Positions 17,030 through 26,669 of a stretch of DNA of 64,000 bases are shown here, in pieces. How positions within the stretch are numbered: the first letter of the stretch is position 1; the number at the start of each line of letters is the position of its first letter. The notes beneath the pieces were generated by a model. The model worked only from the letters and a program-made list of their open reading frames with translations, did not search any database and was not told the origin of the DNA. Origin of the DNA: Chlorobium sp. Its GTDB lineage: Bacteria; Bacteroidota; Chlorobiia; Chlorobiales; Chlorobiaceae. The stretch is taken from NCBI GenBank assembly GCA_028282595.1, contig JANQHQ010000046.1:1-64000 (forward strand). Reading direction: 5' to 3'. A program made the position numbers and the translations under genes.

Positions 17030-17219
17030 GCAGGCCCTGAATTCGGCGCAGGCACTGATCATGCATGCAAGAAATATTCAGCAGACGCTCGATCTTTCGG
17101 GACTGGAGGAAGAGAAGAAGGCGATGGTCATCGACTGGCTCGACACTCTCGTCAGCGATACGAGCAGGATATACGAGGGTCTCGAGGTCATCCGGTCGCG
17201 TTTGCAGGAGAACGAATGA
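17013..17219 (+). CDS. Hypothetical small helical protein
   Basis: A 68-residue, highly helical protein made of two predicted helices (EIRQALNSAQALIMHARNIQ and EEEKKAMVIDWLDTLVSDTS). It overlaps the previous gene by 17 nt with AAAGGGCGG as ribosome site. No family is recognised. It ends one base before the convergent SET-domain gene. The small-pair arrangement suggests the two proteins interact, but this is a guess from layout. Confidence 0.6.
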   Translation: MSREIRQALNSAQALIMHARNIQQTLDLSGLEEEKKAMVIDWLDTLVSDTSRIYEGLEVIRSRLQENE

Positions 17220-17220
17220 T

Positions 17221-17679
17221 TCAGTGCCGCCGGCTCGACCACCATTCTTCACCGTAATTGTAGAACAGTTCCTCTCCCTTGCGGATCGCCCGAAGCGCGT
17301 AAAGTACAAGCTCCGGTCCGAGCGGAGTCTCTTCGAGGTAGTAGCCGACGTTCGGCATCGAGGAGTGGTTGAAGAGCATGCCGTTGCCCATGGCGACCAG
17401 CCGTTTGTGCTCGTTTTCCCCGTAAAAGACGTAGTTCGTGAGTTCGCCTCCCACGTCCCGCTCGTCGAGTTCGAGCACGGGACAGCGTTCGATCACGTCG
17501 CCGTTGCCGAGATCTCTCGTCGCGAACGCGCCCCTGCCGCTGACGTTCGAGCGTCCTATGCGGACGGTGTTCCGGTTTTCGTCCTCTTTTCGCTTCGCGG
17601 TTTTCCTGCCGAGAACGACGCCGCATCCTGCCCCCGTTCCGAACAGTGCGAGCATGAGGGCCGCAAGGTATGGTTCCAT
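17221..17679 (-). CDS. Membrane-anchored SET-domain protein
   Basis: A 152-residue protein with one N-terminal hydrophobic helix (residues about 4-22) followed by basic RKTAKRK and a compact SET domain. SET motifs are GRGAFATRDLGNGDVI, then the S-adenosylmethionine/active-site segment GMLFNHSSMPNV (the usual NHS), and C-terminal IRKGEELFYNYGEEWW. SET proteins methylate lysines; bacterial examples have poorly known targets. If the anchor is real and the domain cytoplasmic, the substrate may be at the membrane. It could also be inactive. Confidence 0.85.
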   Translation of the reverse strand: MEPYLAALMLALFGTGAGCGVVLGRKTAKRKEDENRNTVRIGRSNVSGRGAFATRDLGNGDVIERCPVLELDERDVGGELTNYVFYGENEHKRLVAMGNGMLFNHSSMPNVGYYLEETPLGPELVLYALRAIRKGEELFYNYGEEWWSSRRH

Positions 17680-17756
17680 CCGTTTTGGCCGTCTTCTGTT
17701 TCGGTTGAAGCTCCTATGTTACGAAAAAAGAACGAACGGCAAAAAACGGAGCCGCC

Positions 17757-19241
17757 TCAGACGATTCTGTCCGGATCGCTCGTATCGGGCAGCTTTCCCT
17801 GATAGCCGAAAAAGAACTGCAGAAGACCGACCAGCGCCCCGGACTGTTTGCTGACGTACCACTGGTCCGCCGCGCGCCGGTTGCCCAGCGCGTAGGAGGG
17901 GTAGGGGTGGATCGTATCCGACATCTGGCGGAGCGTGACCCCGTTTCTCATGGCGAGGGCGAATTCGCTGATCAGGTCCCCGGCGTGGATGCCGAGGATG
18001 TCCGCCCCGTAGATGCTTCCGTCGAAACCCGCTGCGTAGACCCGGATCCAGCCTTCGGTTTCGCTTTCGGTTATCGCGCGGTCTATTCTGTTGAAAGGGA
18101 AGCGGTACACCTCGTAGGAAATGCGTTTGCTTTGCAGATCCTCTTCCGTCGCTCCGACATGAGCCAGTTCGGGGTCGGTGTAGGTGCACCAGGGGACATG
18201 CTTTTCATCGGTTTTCATCGGAAGGCGGGTCAGCATTCTGCTCGCGGCGACCTTGGCCATGTGTTCCGCCATGTGAGTGAACTGCAGGCCTCCGGTTACG
18301 TCGCCGCAGGCGTAGATGTGGTGGCGGGAGGTCTGGCAGCTTTCGTTTATGCGGATGCCCCTTCCGCCGGTTTCGACTCCCGCGGCGTCGAGATCGAGGG
18401 ATTCGATGTTCGCCTGTCTCCCCGCCGCGACGAGCAGGGCGTCGCCTTCGGTCCGGAACGTCTCGCCGGTTTTCCGGTCCTCCGCCGTGACGACGATCAG
18501 ATCGCCCTTCATGGATATTCCGGTCACTGCGCTTTGGAGTCTGAACGAAACGCCTTCTCCGGAGAGGATTTCGCCCAGCATGGTCGTCAGTTCGGGGTGA
18601 TCTTTCGGCAGAATCCGTTCGCCGAAGTCGAAGACCGTCACCTCGGAACCGAGGCGGTTAAACGCCTGTCCCATTTCTGTGCCGATGGGTCCGGCGCCGA
18701 TGACGAGCAGTTTTTTCGGCAGGCGTTCGAGGGAGAAGATCGTTTCGTTGGTGAGAAAGGGGACGGACCCGAGTCCCTTGATCGGCGGCAGGACGGGGCG
18801 GCTTCCGGTCGCGATCACGATGTTTTTGCCGCGCAGGGTCTGCGTCTCCATGCCCTCTTTTGAAATCCTGACGGTGTGTTCGTCCATGAAGCCGCCCCGG
18901 CCCTCGATGACCGTGACGCCCATTTTCTCGTAGATTTCGGGAGCGTCGGCTTCCCTGTAGACATGGTGCTGTATGTCGTGCACCCGTTCGATGACCGCCC
19001 TGAAATCTACGACGGGTTCTCCCGCCGTGATGCCGAATGCCCCGGCGTTGCGTACGAGATGCGCGACTTTAGCGGATTTCAGAAGGGTTTTGCTCGGTAT
19101 GCAGCCGTACCAGGTGCAGTCACCGCCCAGCTTTTTTTCTTCTATCATCGCGGTTTTCGCACCCAGCGAGGCCGAAACGCCCGCGGCGGTCAGACCCGCG
19201 GCGCCGCCGCCTATGACGATAACGTCGAAATCGAAGTTCAT
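17757..19241 (-). CDS. MerA-like FAD-dependent pyridine nucleotide-disulfide oxidoreductase
   Basis: A 494-residue flavoprotein of the dihydrolipoamide dehydrogenase/mercuric reductase family. FAD motif IVIGGGAAGLTAA is at the N-terminus, the redox-active pair CTWYGC is in the usual GGDCxxxxCIPSKT context (about residue 43), and the NAD(P) motif is VIGAGPIGTEMGQAF. In the C-terminal interface the sequence is IHPYPSYALG, so the His is kept but the usual catalytic Glu of HPTxxE is absent. The C-terminal vicinal Cys pair of true MerA is also absent. Disulfide or quinone reduction is possible; mercury reduction is doubtful. Its ATG overlaps the stop of an upstream membrane-protein gene (ATGA). 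Confidence 0.86.
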   Translation of the reverse strand: MNFDFDVIVIGGGAAGLTAAGVSASLGAKTAMIEEKKLGGDCTWYGCIPSKTLLKSAKVAHLVRNAGAFGITAGEPVVDFRAVIERVHDIQHHVYREADAPEIYEKMGVTVIEGRGGFMDEHTVRISKEGMETQTLRGKNIVIATGSRPVLPPIKGLGSVPFLTNETIFSLERLPKKLLVIGAGPIGTEMGQAFNRLGSEVTVFDFGERILPKDHPELTTMLGEILSGEGVSFRLQSAVTGISMKGDLIVVTAEDRKTGETFRTEGDALLVAAGRQANIESLDLDAAGVETGGRGIRINESCQTSRHHIYACGDVTGGLQFTHMAEHMAKVAASRMLTRLPMKTDEKHVPWCTYTDPELAHVGATEEDLQSKRISYEVYRFPFNRIDRAITESETEGWIRVYAAGFDGSIYGADILGIHAGDLISEFALAMRNGVTLRQMSDTIHPYPSYALGNRRAADQWYVSKQSGALVGLLQFFFGYQGKLPDTSDPDRIV

Positions 19242-19573
19242 GATGTATCCTCCGTTTGTGACAACCGTTTTCTTATTGTTTTGCCGGTCGAGTACGCCCC
19301 GAAAACAACCAGCAGCGCGATAACGAGGTAGACCCACAAGGGAACGTTCTGTCCGGCGATGATGAGATAGAGGTAGGCGGAAATAAAGAAAAACCCGGTA
19401 AGGAGTGCCGGTAGCACGACCGGCTTTTTCTGTTTCAGGTTTCTGACGAGCCAGCCGAGACAGACGGTGAAAAAAGGAATGGCTCCCACATAGATCGCAC
19501 CGAATAGCAGCGGATCGACGCCGTATTCCGCGCCGAGGCCCGTGAACCATTCGTAAAGTGCGTTCAGGTTCAT
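19238..19573 (-). CDS. Small multi-pass membrane protein, partner of the flavoprotein
   Basis: A 111-residue hydrophobic protein with three or four predicted helices (PLLFGAIYVGAIPFFTVCLG, VLPALLTGFFFISAYLYLII, VPLWVYLVIALLVVFGAY) and a charged C-terminus. I do not recognise a named family. The ATGA overlap with the flavoprotein gene means coupled translation, so the pair may form a membrane-associated redox module. The frame remains open upstream, but the ATG at 19573 begins just before the first helix. Confidence 0.72.
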   Translation of the reverse strand: MNLNALYEWFTGLGAEYGVDPLLFGAIYVGAIPFFTVCLGWLVRNLKQKKPVVLPALLTGFFFISAYLYLIIAGQNVPLWVYLVIALLVVFGAYSTGKTIRKRLSQTEDTS

Positions 19574-19744
19574 CGTTCTCGATCCTTTTTCATGGTGCAT
19601 TGCGGCAGCGCCGCCGCTTTTTTCGGGGGCTTCGCGGCTTGTGTCGGGGCGACGGTCCGCAAAGACGCTTTTTACAATGTACGGGACTTTTGCCAAAGAC
19701 GGTCCGACGTTTGTCTTTTGATGGATAAATGTATAAGTTTGTTT

Positions 19745-19764
19745 TTGACTGGACGTCCAGCCAA
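19745..19764. promoter_or_regulatory. Candidate TetR operator palindrome
   Basis: A 20-bp palindrome centred on CTGGACGTCCAG with outer TTG and CAA arms; only one symmetric pair of positions mismatches. It lies 35 bases before the TetR start and in the shared divergent region, about 170 bases from the membrane-protein gene. This is the expected place and shape for autoregulation and possibly control of both arms. Confidence 0.6.
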
Positions 19765-19799
19765 AAGCTGCAGGCAACATCTTTCCGAAGGATCGTACG

Positions 19800-20429
19800 G
19801 TGACACAGACAGAGAACACTCCCGAACGCGAGAAAACCGCCTTGATTCTCGCCGCGGCGGCGCAGGTGCTTTCCCGCCACGGGTACGCGGGCGCAACGAT
19901 AACGCGCGTCGCCGAGGAAGCCGGCGTGAGCCGCGGACTTCTGCACTACTATTTCAGGAACAAGGAGGACATGCTTGCAAAAGTTCTGCGGGACAATATG
20001 GGAACGGGCAGCGAAATTCTCGACGATATCTTCCGCGCCAGTTCCACTGCGGAGCATTTCGCACAGCGGCTGACGACTGTTTTCAGGGATATGTACAGGG
20101 CAAAACATGAGTTCTTCACGCTTTTCATGGAAGGGATTTCGATTTCCCGGCAGAGCGAAACGATCATGAAGCAGATGAGCTCGATGTATAAGGAGTTCCG
20201 GTTCTTGCTTCAGAAACACATCGAGGCGATGAGGGAGAGCGGCAACATCGGGCCCGGAATGCCGGCAAGGGGCATAGCCTTGCTGATAACGGGACTTCTG
20301 GACGGTCTGGGGCTGCAGCTTCTGCTCATTCCTGACATGGAGGACGATAACGAACTGTGGAAAAGTCTCGAGCTGGGTATTCTGACTCTTGTCAAAGGTG
20401 AGGTGCAGCCCGCGACGGCCGATAGATAA
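19800..20429 (+). CDS. TetR family transcriptional regulator
   Basis: A 209-residue TetR/AcrR-type repressor. The N-terminal helix-turn-helix is typical: LAAAAQVLSRHGYAGATITRVAEEAGVSRGLLHYYF, split here by family position at residues about 16-55. The C-terminal half is the helical ligand-binding domain. The start is the GTG at 19800. It leads an operon with an ABC ATPase, an FtsX-type permease and an HlyD-type adaptor, and faces the flavoprotein/membrane-protein pair. It most likely senses a substrate of the exporter and binds the palindrome at 19745-19764. Confidence 0.92.
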   Translation: MTQTENTPEREKTALILAAAAQVLSRHGYAGATITRVAEEAGVSRGLLHYYFRNKEDMLAKVLRDNMGTGSEILDDIFRASSTAEHFAQRLTTVFRDMYRAKHEFFTLFMEGISISRQSETIMKQMSSMYKEFRFLLQKHIEAMRESGNIGPGMPARGIALLITGLLDGLGLQLLLIPDMEDDNELWKSLELGILTLVKGEVQPATADR

Positions 20430-20444
20430 AGCAGAGATTTTTTG

Positions 20445-21164
20445 ATGGCGGTGCATGCGAACGACGTGCTTCTTCGCGTGAGCGAGGTGAGCAAGATCTA
20501 CACGATGGGCGAGGTGAAAGTCGAGGCCCTGAAGCAGGTGTCGGCCGATTTTTTCGCCGGTGAGCTTGTCGTGCTTCTCGGTGCTTCGGGAAGCGGAAAA
20601 TCCACCCTGCTGAACATCGTCGGAGGGCTCGATGTGCCGACGGACGGAAAGATACTCTTTAACGGACGGGAAATAACGGCCGCGACCGAAGAGGAACTGA
20701 CGGTTTACCGGCGGGAGTCCATCGGCTTCGTGTTCCAGTTCTACAATCTGATATCGAGTCTTACCGCGCTCGAAAACGTGCAGATGGTGACGGAGATCGC
20801 GAAAAATCCCATGTCGGCGGAAGAGGCACTGCGCCTTGTCGGGCTTGCGGACCGCATGCATCATTTTCCCGCCCAGCTCTCCGGAGGGGAGCAGCAGCGT
20901 GTGGCGATCGCACGCGCCGTCGCCAAAAGACCGGAACTTCTCCTGTGCGACGAACCTACCGGTGCACTCGATTACAAGACGGGAAAACTGGTGCTCGAGG
21001 TCATCCGGAAGGTGAACGGGGAACTCGGCACCACCACGTTCGTTATCACGCACAACGTTTCCATTGCGGCGATGGCCGACCGGGTGGTTCACATGCGGAG
21101 CGGAGAGATCACCGAGATCGAGCGCAACGAGCGGAAAGTCACCCCTTCGGAACTGAGCTGGTAG
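20445..21164 (+). CDS. ABC transporter ATP-binding protein (LolD/MacB-like)
   Basis: The 239-residue nucleotide-binding subunit of a MacB/LolD/DevA-type ABC system. Walker A is GASGSGKST (about residue 46), the Q-loop is [16 protein letters not shown], the signature is [14 protein letters not shown], and Walker B is [11 protein letters not shown]. It begins 15 nt after the TetR gene, and the permease starts 7 nt after its stop. With the adaptor downstream it forms a probable export machine driven by ATP at the inner membrane. Confidence 0.93.
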   Translation: MAVHANDVLLRVSEVSKIYTMGEVKVEALKQVSADFFAGELVVLLGASGSGKSTLLNIVGGLDVPTDGKILFNGREITAATEEELTVYRRESIGFVFQFYNLISSLTALENVQMVTEIAKNPMSAEEALRLVGLADRMHHFPAQLSGGEQQRVAIARAVAKRPELLLCDEPTGALDYKTGKLVLEVIRKVNGELGTTTFVITHNVSIAAMADRVVHMRSGEITEIERNERKVTPSELSW

Positions 21165-21171
21165 CGGGGCC

Positions 21172-23535
21172 ATGAAAAAGCTGAACAGGAAACTCCTGCG
21201 GGAACTGATGCGGATGAAAGGCCAGATGCTGGCCGTTGCAGCCGTCGTCGCCTGCGGCATTTCGGTTTTCGTCGCCATGAGCAGCGTCGAATACTCCCTG
21301 AAGACGACCAGGGACAGCTACTACAGCGAGTACCGCTTCGCCGACGTCTTCATGCGGGCCAAACGCGCTCCCGAATCCATTCTCGAAAGCGTGAGAAAGA
21401 TCGACGGCGTTGCGTCGGTCAGATCGAGGATCGTCACCGATGTGACGCTCGACGTGCCGGGCCTGAACGAACCCGCGAGCGGGAGGCTGGTGTCGATGCC
21501 CGACAGGAAAATGCCGGTGCTCAATGACATCTTTCTCCGCGAGGGCCGCTACATCGAGGCGGGACATCCGGAGGAGGTGATTGCCAGCGAAACCTTCATG
21601 AAGGCGAACGGACTCCGGGTTGGCGACCGGGTCGGAGCGGTGATCAACGGACGGTGGAAAGATCTGGTGATTGTCGGCAAAGGGCTGTCGCCCGAGTATA
21701 TCTACGAGGTGCAGCCGGGTTCCTTTTTTCCGGACAACCGGCGTTTCGGGGTGTTCTGGATGAGCCGCGAAGCCCTCGAATCGGCGCTCGACATGACCGG
21801 CGCGTTCAACGACCTCTCACTCACGCTGGCGCACGGCGCGTCGGAAAAGGACGTCATCCGGAGGCTGGACGACATGTTCAGGCGTTACGGCTCCCTCGGC
21901 GCGTATGGAAGAAGCGAGCAGCTTTCCGACAGTTTCATTTCGGACGAAATCCGGCAGGTGGGCATACAGATCACCGTGTTGCCGACCATCTTTCTCGCCG
22001 TCACCGTCTTTCTCCTCAATATCGTTCTGAAACGGCTCGTCAGCACGCAGCGGGACCAGATAGCCGTTATGAAGGCTGTCGGGTACACCAATGAGGAAGT
22101 GGGGTTGCACTACCTCGGGTTCGCGATGGTTCCGGTGGTTCTGGGCGCCGTGGCGGGAACGGCGGTCGGCGCCTGGCTGGGGCTGCGGCTGACGAAAGTG
22201 TACCAGGATTTCTACGCGTTTGTCGAGCTGATCTATTCGTTCCGGTTCGAGGATGTCGCCCTGTCGGTTGTGCTCAGCGCCGGCGCGGCGCTTGTAGGCG
22301 CTCTCGGCGCGGTGCATGGTGCGGTTTCCCTGCCTCCGGCCGAGGCCATGCGGCCCGAGGCTCCCACGGTCTACAAACCGGGATTTCTCGACCGCAGGCA
22401 ATTTCAGGAGAAGATTCCGGTTTCGATTCGCATTATCGTGAGGAATCTCGAACGGCGGCGGTGGAAGGCCGCGCTTTCGGTGCTGATGATAGCTTTTGCC
22501 GTTGCGATTCTTGTCTCCGGCCGTTACAGCTACGATGCGGTGGACCATATCTTCAAGGTGGAGCTGGTCGAAAAGCACCGCGAGGACCTCACGGTCGTGT
22601 TCAACGAATCGAAGCCGCGTTCCGTACAATACGATCTCTCGTCACTGGACGGGGTTCTGCAGCAGGAGTACTATCGGGAGGAATCCGTGCGATTGATCAA
22701 CGAACACCGTTCGCGGCGGCAGTCGATAACCGGCCTGAAAAGCGTGGACGGTCTGAGACGCCTTGTCGATGCGCGTAATAATCCGGCAAGGCTGCCGGAA
22801 GAGGGATTGCTGCTGAGCTCGAAACTTGCCGGGATTCTTGACGTATCCCGTGGCGACTCCCTCACCGTAGAGTTCCTTCAGGGAAAGCGGCGTATCGTGC
22901 GGGTGCCGGTCGGAGGGACGATCGACGAGATGCTCGGCCTTTCGGCGTACATGCGTATCGATAATCTCGACCGCCTGACCGGCGAGAGCGGCCTGGTCAA
23001 CGCGGCCTATCTGAGGATCGACCGGGACAAGGCGGAAAAACTGTTTGCGGAACTCAAGGAGATGCCCGGCGTGGCCGGAACTTCCATGCTGAAGGCGATG
23101 CAGAAGAGTTTCAGGGAGCTGATAGCCCGCAGCGCGACGACATCGACGATCGTTCTGACGACGTTTGCCGGCATTCTCGCTTTTGCCGTGGTTTACAACG
23201 GGGCGAGGATTTCGCTGTCCGAGCGCTCGCGGGAGCTCTCCAGCCTCCGGGTGCTCGGGCTGACCAGGCGTGAAATAGCGATTATCCTTCTGGGCGAACA
23301 GGCTGTTCTGACGATTGTCGCGCTGCCGCTGGGATTTCTGATCGGTATCGGGCTTTCCGTTCTGCTTGCGCTCGGCCTGAGTTCGGAATTGTATCGCATG
23401 CCGGTGGTTTTCAGCAGTTTCAACTTTGTGTTCGCGCTCGTGGCCATTGTAACGGTCGCGCTGTTCTCCGGTCTCATGGTGCGCTACCGGCTGGACAGAC
23501 TGGATCTGATCGCGGTTCTGAAAACCAGGGAATGA
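21172..23535 (+). CDS. FtsX-like ABC transporter permease
   Basis: A 787-residue inner-membrane permease with two FtsX modules. The N-terminal helix ([20 protein letters not shown]) is followed by a large periplasmic domain, three helices near residues 265-385, a second periplasmic domain, and three C-terminal helices (about 660-770). The [19 protein letters not shown] coupling segment near residue 685 is typical. Such fused permeases export lipids, peptides or small molecules with an adaptor partner. It lies between its ATPase and an HlyD-type adaptor. Confidence 0.9.
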   Translation: MKKLNRKLLRELMRMKGQMLAVAAVVACGISVFVAMSSVEYSLKTTRDSYYSEYRFADVFMRAKRAPESILESVRKIDGVASVRSRIVTDVTLDVPGLNEPASGRLVSMPDRKMPVLNDIFLREGRYIEAGHPEEVIASETFMKANGLRVGDRVGAVINGRWKDLVIVGKGLSPEYIYEVQPGSFFPDNRRFGVFWMSREALESALDMTGAFNDLSLTLAHGASEKDVIRRLDDMFRRYGSLGAYGRSEQLSDSFISDEIRQVGIQITVLPTIFLAVTVFLLNIVLKRLVSTQRDQIAVMKAVGYTNEEVGLHYLGFAMVPVVLGAVAGTAVGAWLGLRLTKVYQDFYAFVELIYSFRFEDVALSVVLSAGAALVGALGAVHGAVSLPPAEAMRPEAPTVYKPGFLDRRQFQEKIPVSIRIIVRNLERRRWKAALSVLMIAFAVAILVSGRYSYDAVDHIFKVELVEKHREDLTVVFNESKPRSVQYDLSSLDGVLQQEYYREESVRLINEHRSRRQSITGLKSVDGLRRLVDARNNPARLPEEGLLLSSKLAGILDVSRGDSLTVEFLQGKRRIVRVPVGGTIDEMLGLSAYMRIDNLDRLTGESGLVNAAYLRIDRDKAEKLFAELKEMPGVAGTSMLKAMQKSFRELIARSATTSTIVLTTFAGILAFAVVYNGARISLSERSRELSSLRVLGLTRREIAIILLGEQAVLTIVALPLGFLIGIGLSVLLALGLSSELYRMPVVFSSFNFVFALVAIVTVALFSGLMVRYRLDRLDLIAVLKTRE

Positions 23536-23628
23536 GGCGCCGGATGTTTACCCTGCGGCCGGTTATTTGCTGTCTGTCGCATTCATGGTGGGCGGTACTG
23601 CGAACGGGACTTTGAACAACTGCTTTAA

Positions 23629-24807
23629 ATGCACAGGAAAATGAAGTTTTCAAAAACACAGCGTATTGCGGCTGTCGCGGCCGTTGTCGGCGCGGGCGTT
23701 CTGTTCCTGATATTGAGGCCGTCGCCCCTTCAGGTCGATCTTGAGTCCATCGTCAGGGGGGAGCTTACCGTGACGCTCGACGGTGAGGGGAAGACGAGGG
23801 TGCGCGATGGCTTTACGATCGCTTCCCCGGTAAACGGCAGGATCGAGCGCATTACGCTCGAAGAGGGTGATGTTCTGGACAGGCACGGCGTCGTGGCCCG
23901 CGTCACGCCGCCGCCGCTCAATACCCGCGAGCGGGAGGAGGCGGAGGCTCGGTCCCGCTCTGCCGAGGCGGTTCTCGAAGCTGCGCGCGCGAACGAGCGC
24001 CAGGTCGGGGTGGGCCTCGACCGGGCGGCGAGGAAGTACCGGCGTTATGAAAATCTCTACCGGCAGGGGGCGGTTTCCGCCGAAGTTTTCGAGGATGCGA
24101 GGAGCGCCTGGCAGGTTTTGCAGAAACAGCACCGCGCAGCCGGCATGAATGTCGAATCGGCGCGCTACGATCTCGAAGCCGCGCGATCCCTGCTCGGCCG
24201 TTCGGGCGGCGGCAACACGGTGGAGATCCTCGCGCCCGAAAGCGGGAGGGTGCTGAGAGTGCTTGAAAAAAGCGCCCGAGTCGTTTCCGCGGGGACCCCC
24301 CTGGTGGAGATCGGCGATCCGGGGGATATGGAAGTGGTGATAGACGTACTCTCTTCGGATGCCGTCAAGGTCGAGCCCGGCATGCGGGTGTTCGTCGAGG
24401 AATGGGGCGGCGGTTCCCCGCTCCAGGGTGTCGTACGGACGATAGAGCCCGCGGCGTTCACCAAGATCTCGGCGCTCGGCATCGAGGAGAAGCGGGTCAA
24501 CATCATCGTGGATCTGGACGAGCCGGAGGCACGGCTCGGCGACAACTATCGTGTGCAGGCGAAAATCATTCTCTGGAGGGGCGACGACATTCTGCAGGTT
24601 CCCGTGAGTGCGATTTTCAGGGGTGAAAAGGGCTGGAACGTTTTTTCCGTCCGGGAAAACAGGGTGGTCAAGCAGTCGCTCACGATCGGCAGGCGCGGGA
24701 CCTACCATGCCGAAGTTCTCGACGGCCTCGAGGAGGGCGACCGCGTCGTGATCCATCCGACCAACGATCTCGAGGACGGCATGCGGGTGAAGGCTGCGGA
24801 GAGGTAG
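23629..24807 (+). CDS. HlyD-type periplasmic adaptor (membrane fusion protein)
   Basis: A 392-residue efflux adaptor. A short N-terminal helix (RIAAVAAVVGAGVLFLIL) anchors it; a biotinyl-lipoyl half (GFTIASPVNGRIERITLEEGDVL), a coiled coil rich in Arg/Glu/Ala (about residues 95-190), the second half (ILAPESGRVLRVLEKSARVVSAGTPLVEIG) and a beta-barrel follow in order. The second ATG at 23641 has AGG close in front and may be the true start. It links the ABC permease to an outer-membrane channel; no TolC-like gene is present in this window. Confidence 0.88.
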   Translation: MHRKMKFSKTQRIAAVAAVVGAGVLFLILRPSPLQVDLESIVRGELTVTLDGEGKTRVRDGFTIASPVNGRIERITLEEGDVLDRHGVVARVTPPPLNTREREEAEARSRSAEAVLEAARANERQVGVGLDRAARKYRRYENLYRQGAVSAEVFEDARSAWQVLQKQHRAAGMNVESARYDLEAARSLLGRSGGGNTVEILAPESGRVLRVLEKSARVVSAGTPLVEIGDPGDMEVVIDVLSSDAVKVEPGMRVFVEEWGGGSPLQGVVRTIEPAAFTKISALGIEEKRVNIIVDLDEPEARLGDNYRVQAKIILWRGDDILQVPVSAIFRGEKGWNVFSVRENRVVKQSLTIGRRGTYHAEVLDGLEEGDRVVIHPTNDLEDGMRVKAAER

Positions 24808-24833
24808 GATTAGCCGACGGGCGTCGACCGCCG

Positions 24834-25760
24834 TCAGCCGCAGGCGCGGGTCGGCATCACGGTTGCCGGGTCGTGCCGTTCCAGGAGGAAGGAGAATCGC
24901 TCGATCCTGAACGGCGCGCTGTCGTTGAAGCTCACCGAGCCTTCCGCAAAACGGATCGCGAGCGGTACGCTCACCTTGCGTTCGTCTCCGCACACGTTGT
25001 TTTTTTCTCCCGGCCTGAATGCTTGCAGGCCTCCTCCGGGAAAGACGGCCGTGACTTCGTCGTCTACGGTTTTCAGCCCCGTGACGAGTCCGTGGCGGTC
25101 GAATTCGAGTGAGTTCCGGTCGCCGTGTACACCGAGCGGTTCGTTGTCGAAAGCGGTCATCATGCCGAGGGGGGTGGGGACGGCGGTTTTTTTCAAGGGC
25201 TCCAGGGAGCGCACCGCGCCGTTTTCATAAAACGAGATTCCCGTTCTGAACTCCAGTTCACCACAGGGCGTCCTGACGGAGGCGCTTTCGCCGGGCCAGA
25301 GCGTCACGCTTTTCATCGCACCGCATTCGTAAAAGCGGACACCGAGTATTTTCGCCCTTACGATCCCGCCCGGAGTCCGCAGGACCGTTTCGGTCGCAAG
25401 GGCCAATTCGTTTTTCCAGGACCAGAAACCGCTGAGCTTGCCGTCGAGCGGGAACACCCGTTTGATCGCGCCGTTTTCATGAAAGGTGACCAGTTCCGCC
25501 GCGATCGTGCCCGCCGGAGTCCGGATTTCCGTTTGTTGCTGGAGAGGAAGGGATTTGATCGCCCCGTTTTTATAGAAAGAAACGGCTTTCCGTACGCGGC
25601 GCCCCATGTCCGAGGTTTCGTATTGCGGGACAAGTTCGCCGTAGGGCGTATCGAGCGTGTTTTTTTTCGACACGATCCATCCGTCCGTTCTCCCGTTCGA
25701 GGAGGGCGGGTGAAAGGTTAGTCCCCGAACGGTTCCGTAGAGGGTTCGTATGCTTTCCAT
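24834..25760 (-). CDS. Hypothetical protein with NGAIKS-type repeats
   Basis: A protein of about 308 residues with no signal peptide. It contains at least four spaced copies of a short motif (FYKNGAIKS, FHENGAIKR, FYECGAMKS, FYENGAVRS), alternating with TPxGxL/I/V segments (TPYGEL, TPAGTI, TPGGIV, TPCGEL, TPLGMM). This resembles MORN-like/YwqK-type beta-hairpin repeats, which bind partners or lipids; a firm family call is not possible. The first ATG at 25760 is preferred; a GTG at 25784 is also possible. It is monocistronic. Confidence 0.7.
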   Translation of the reverse strand: MESIRTLYGTVRGLTFHPPSSNGRTDGWIVSKKNTLDTPYGELVPQYETSDMGRRVRKAVSFYKNGAIKSLPLQQQTEIRTPAGTIAAELVTFHENGAIKRVFPLDGKLSGFWSWKNELALATETVLRTPGGIVRAKILGVRFYECGAMKSVTLWPGESASVRTPCGELEFRTGISFYENGAVRSLEPLKKTAVPTPLGMMTAFDNEPLGVHGDRNSLEFDRHGLVTGLKTVDDEVTAVFPGGGLQAFRPGEKNNVCGDERKVSVPLAIRFAEGSVSFNDSAPFRIERFSFLLERHDPATVMPTRACG

Positions 25761-25969
25761 GGTTTCGGGTCTGAACGTTATCACGATTCGTTATCGTAAG
25801 AACTTCAAGAACCGTGCCGGAAAGCGGAGTTTTATGTAAGATTCTTTTTTGTAATCGGTTATCTGTTTTCCGGGAGCAGGCTGGAAAGGCTTGAACGCTA
25901 CATTTACGTAGTGTTGCGGGGCGCTCCTACATTCCGGTGGGTTTCGGGTGAGCGGGCGGGAGTGGATTG

Positions 25970-26554
25970 TCAGATGGAGTAGGGATTTTTTTCGGTTTCC
26001 CCGAGTCTGTCTCCCGGCTCGAAACGGCAATTCATCCCGTACAGGTTGCAGGTGTCGATCCGCCGCCCGGTCATTTTCAGGTAGTAGAAAAGCTGGTCCT
26101 TGTGCTGGTTCAGATGGAAAACCATGTGCAGAAGGCGCTGTCCCAGTACCATCGAGGTCATGGTCCAGGGAGCCGGGGCGAATTTGCCGGAAAGATCGCT
26201 TTCCTTGCATTTGCGGAGGCTTTTCAGGGCGAGTTTCCTGTCATCCAGGAGGAGCTTTCTGGCTTCGGAAACACTTTCGACCGACGGCAGCTTGCTGGCC
26301 GGAGGAAAGAGCTGACGGGGTTCGAGCTCGGCCTGCGGTATCTCTTCCCTGATGTCCCAGGCGCCGTTTATCAGACCTTCGAACGTACTGCCGCAGGCAT
26401 CGGTGATGTGCATGAGAAGCTGTCCCATGCTCATCCAGTTGCTGCCGTGTTCGGGTTTCCAGTCGAGCTCCTCATCCCGTACAAAACTCATGAGATGGTC
26501 CGTAACCCCGTAGGTGTAGTGTATTTCATCGATTAGGAGTTCCCGCCATTTCAT
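25970..26554 (-). CDS. DinB family protein
   Basis: A 194-residue DinB-like four-helix bundle protein. Features are the N-terminal ELLIDEIHYTYGVTDHLMSFV, a metal-site type His in SMGQLLMHITDACG (about residue 52), and LGQRLLHMVFHLNQHKDQLFYYL (about residues 136-158) with His residues in the usual third helix. DinB proteins bind a metal and often act as thiol-dependent transferases or stress proteins. No partner gene is adjacent. The ATG at 26554 gives a full-length domain. Confidence 0.85.
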   Translation of the reverse strand: MKWRELLIDEIHYTYGVTDHLMSFVRDEELDWKPEHGSNWMSMGQLLMHITDACGSTFEGLINGAWDIREEIPQAELEPRQLFPPASKLPSVESVSEARKLLLDDRKLALKSLRKCKESDLSGKFAPAPWTMTSMVLGQRLLHMVFHLNQHKDQLFYYLKMTGRRIDTCNLYGMNCRFEPGDRLGETEKNPYSI

Positions 26555-26669
26555 GATACGCAGAAGGACGTGTTGGAGGACGGATCGTTACAGATACAAT
26601 ATAGGTGAAAACGTGGTTTTCCGGTAGTGTCTGCGCTTCTCCGAAAGGAAGGTTTTTTGCGTTTTCCCG

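Noticed and set aside
17757..19241. Mercury resistance operon
   Set aside because: No MerR, MerT or MerP, and the flavoprotein lacks the C-terminal Cys pair.
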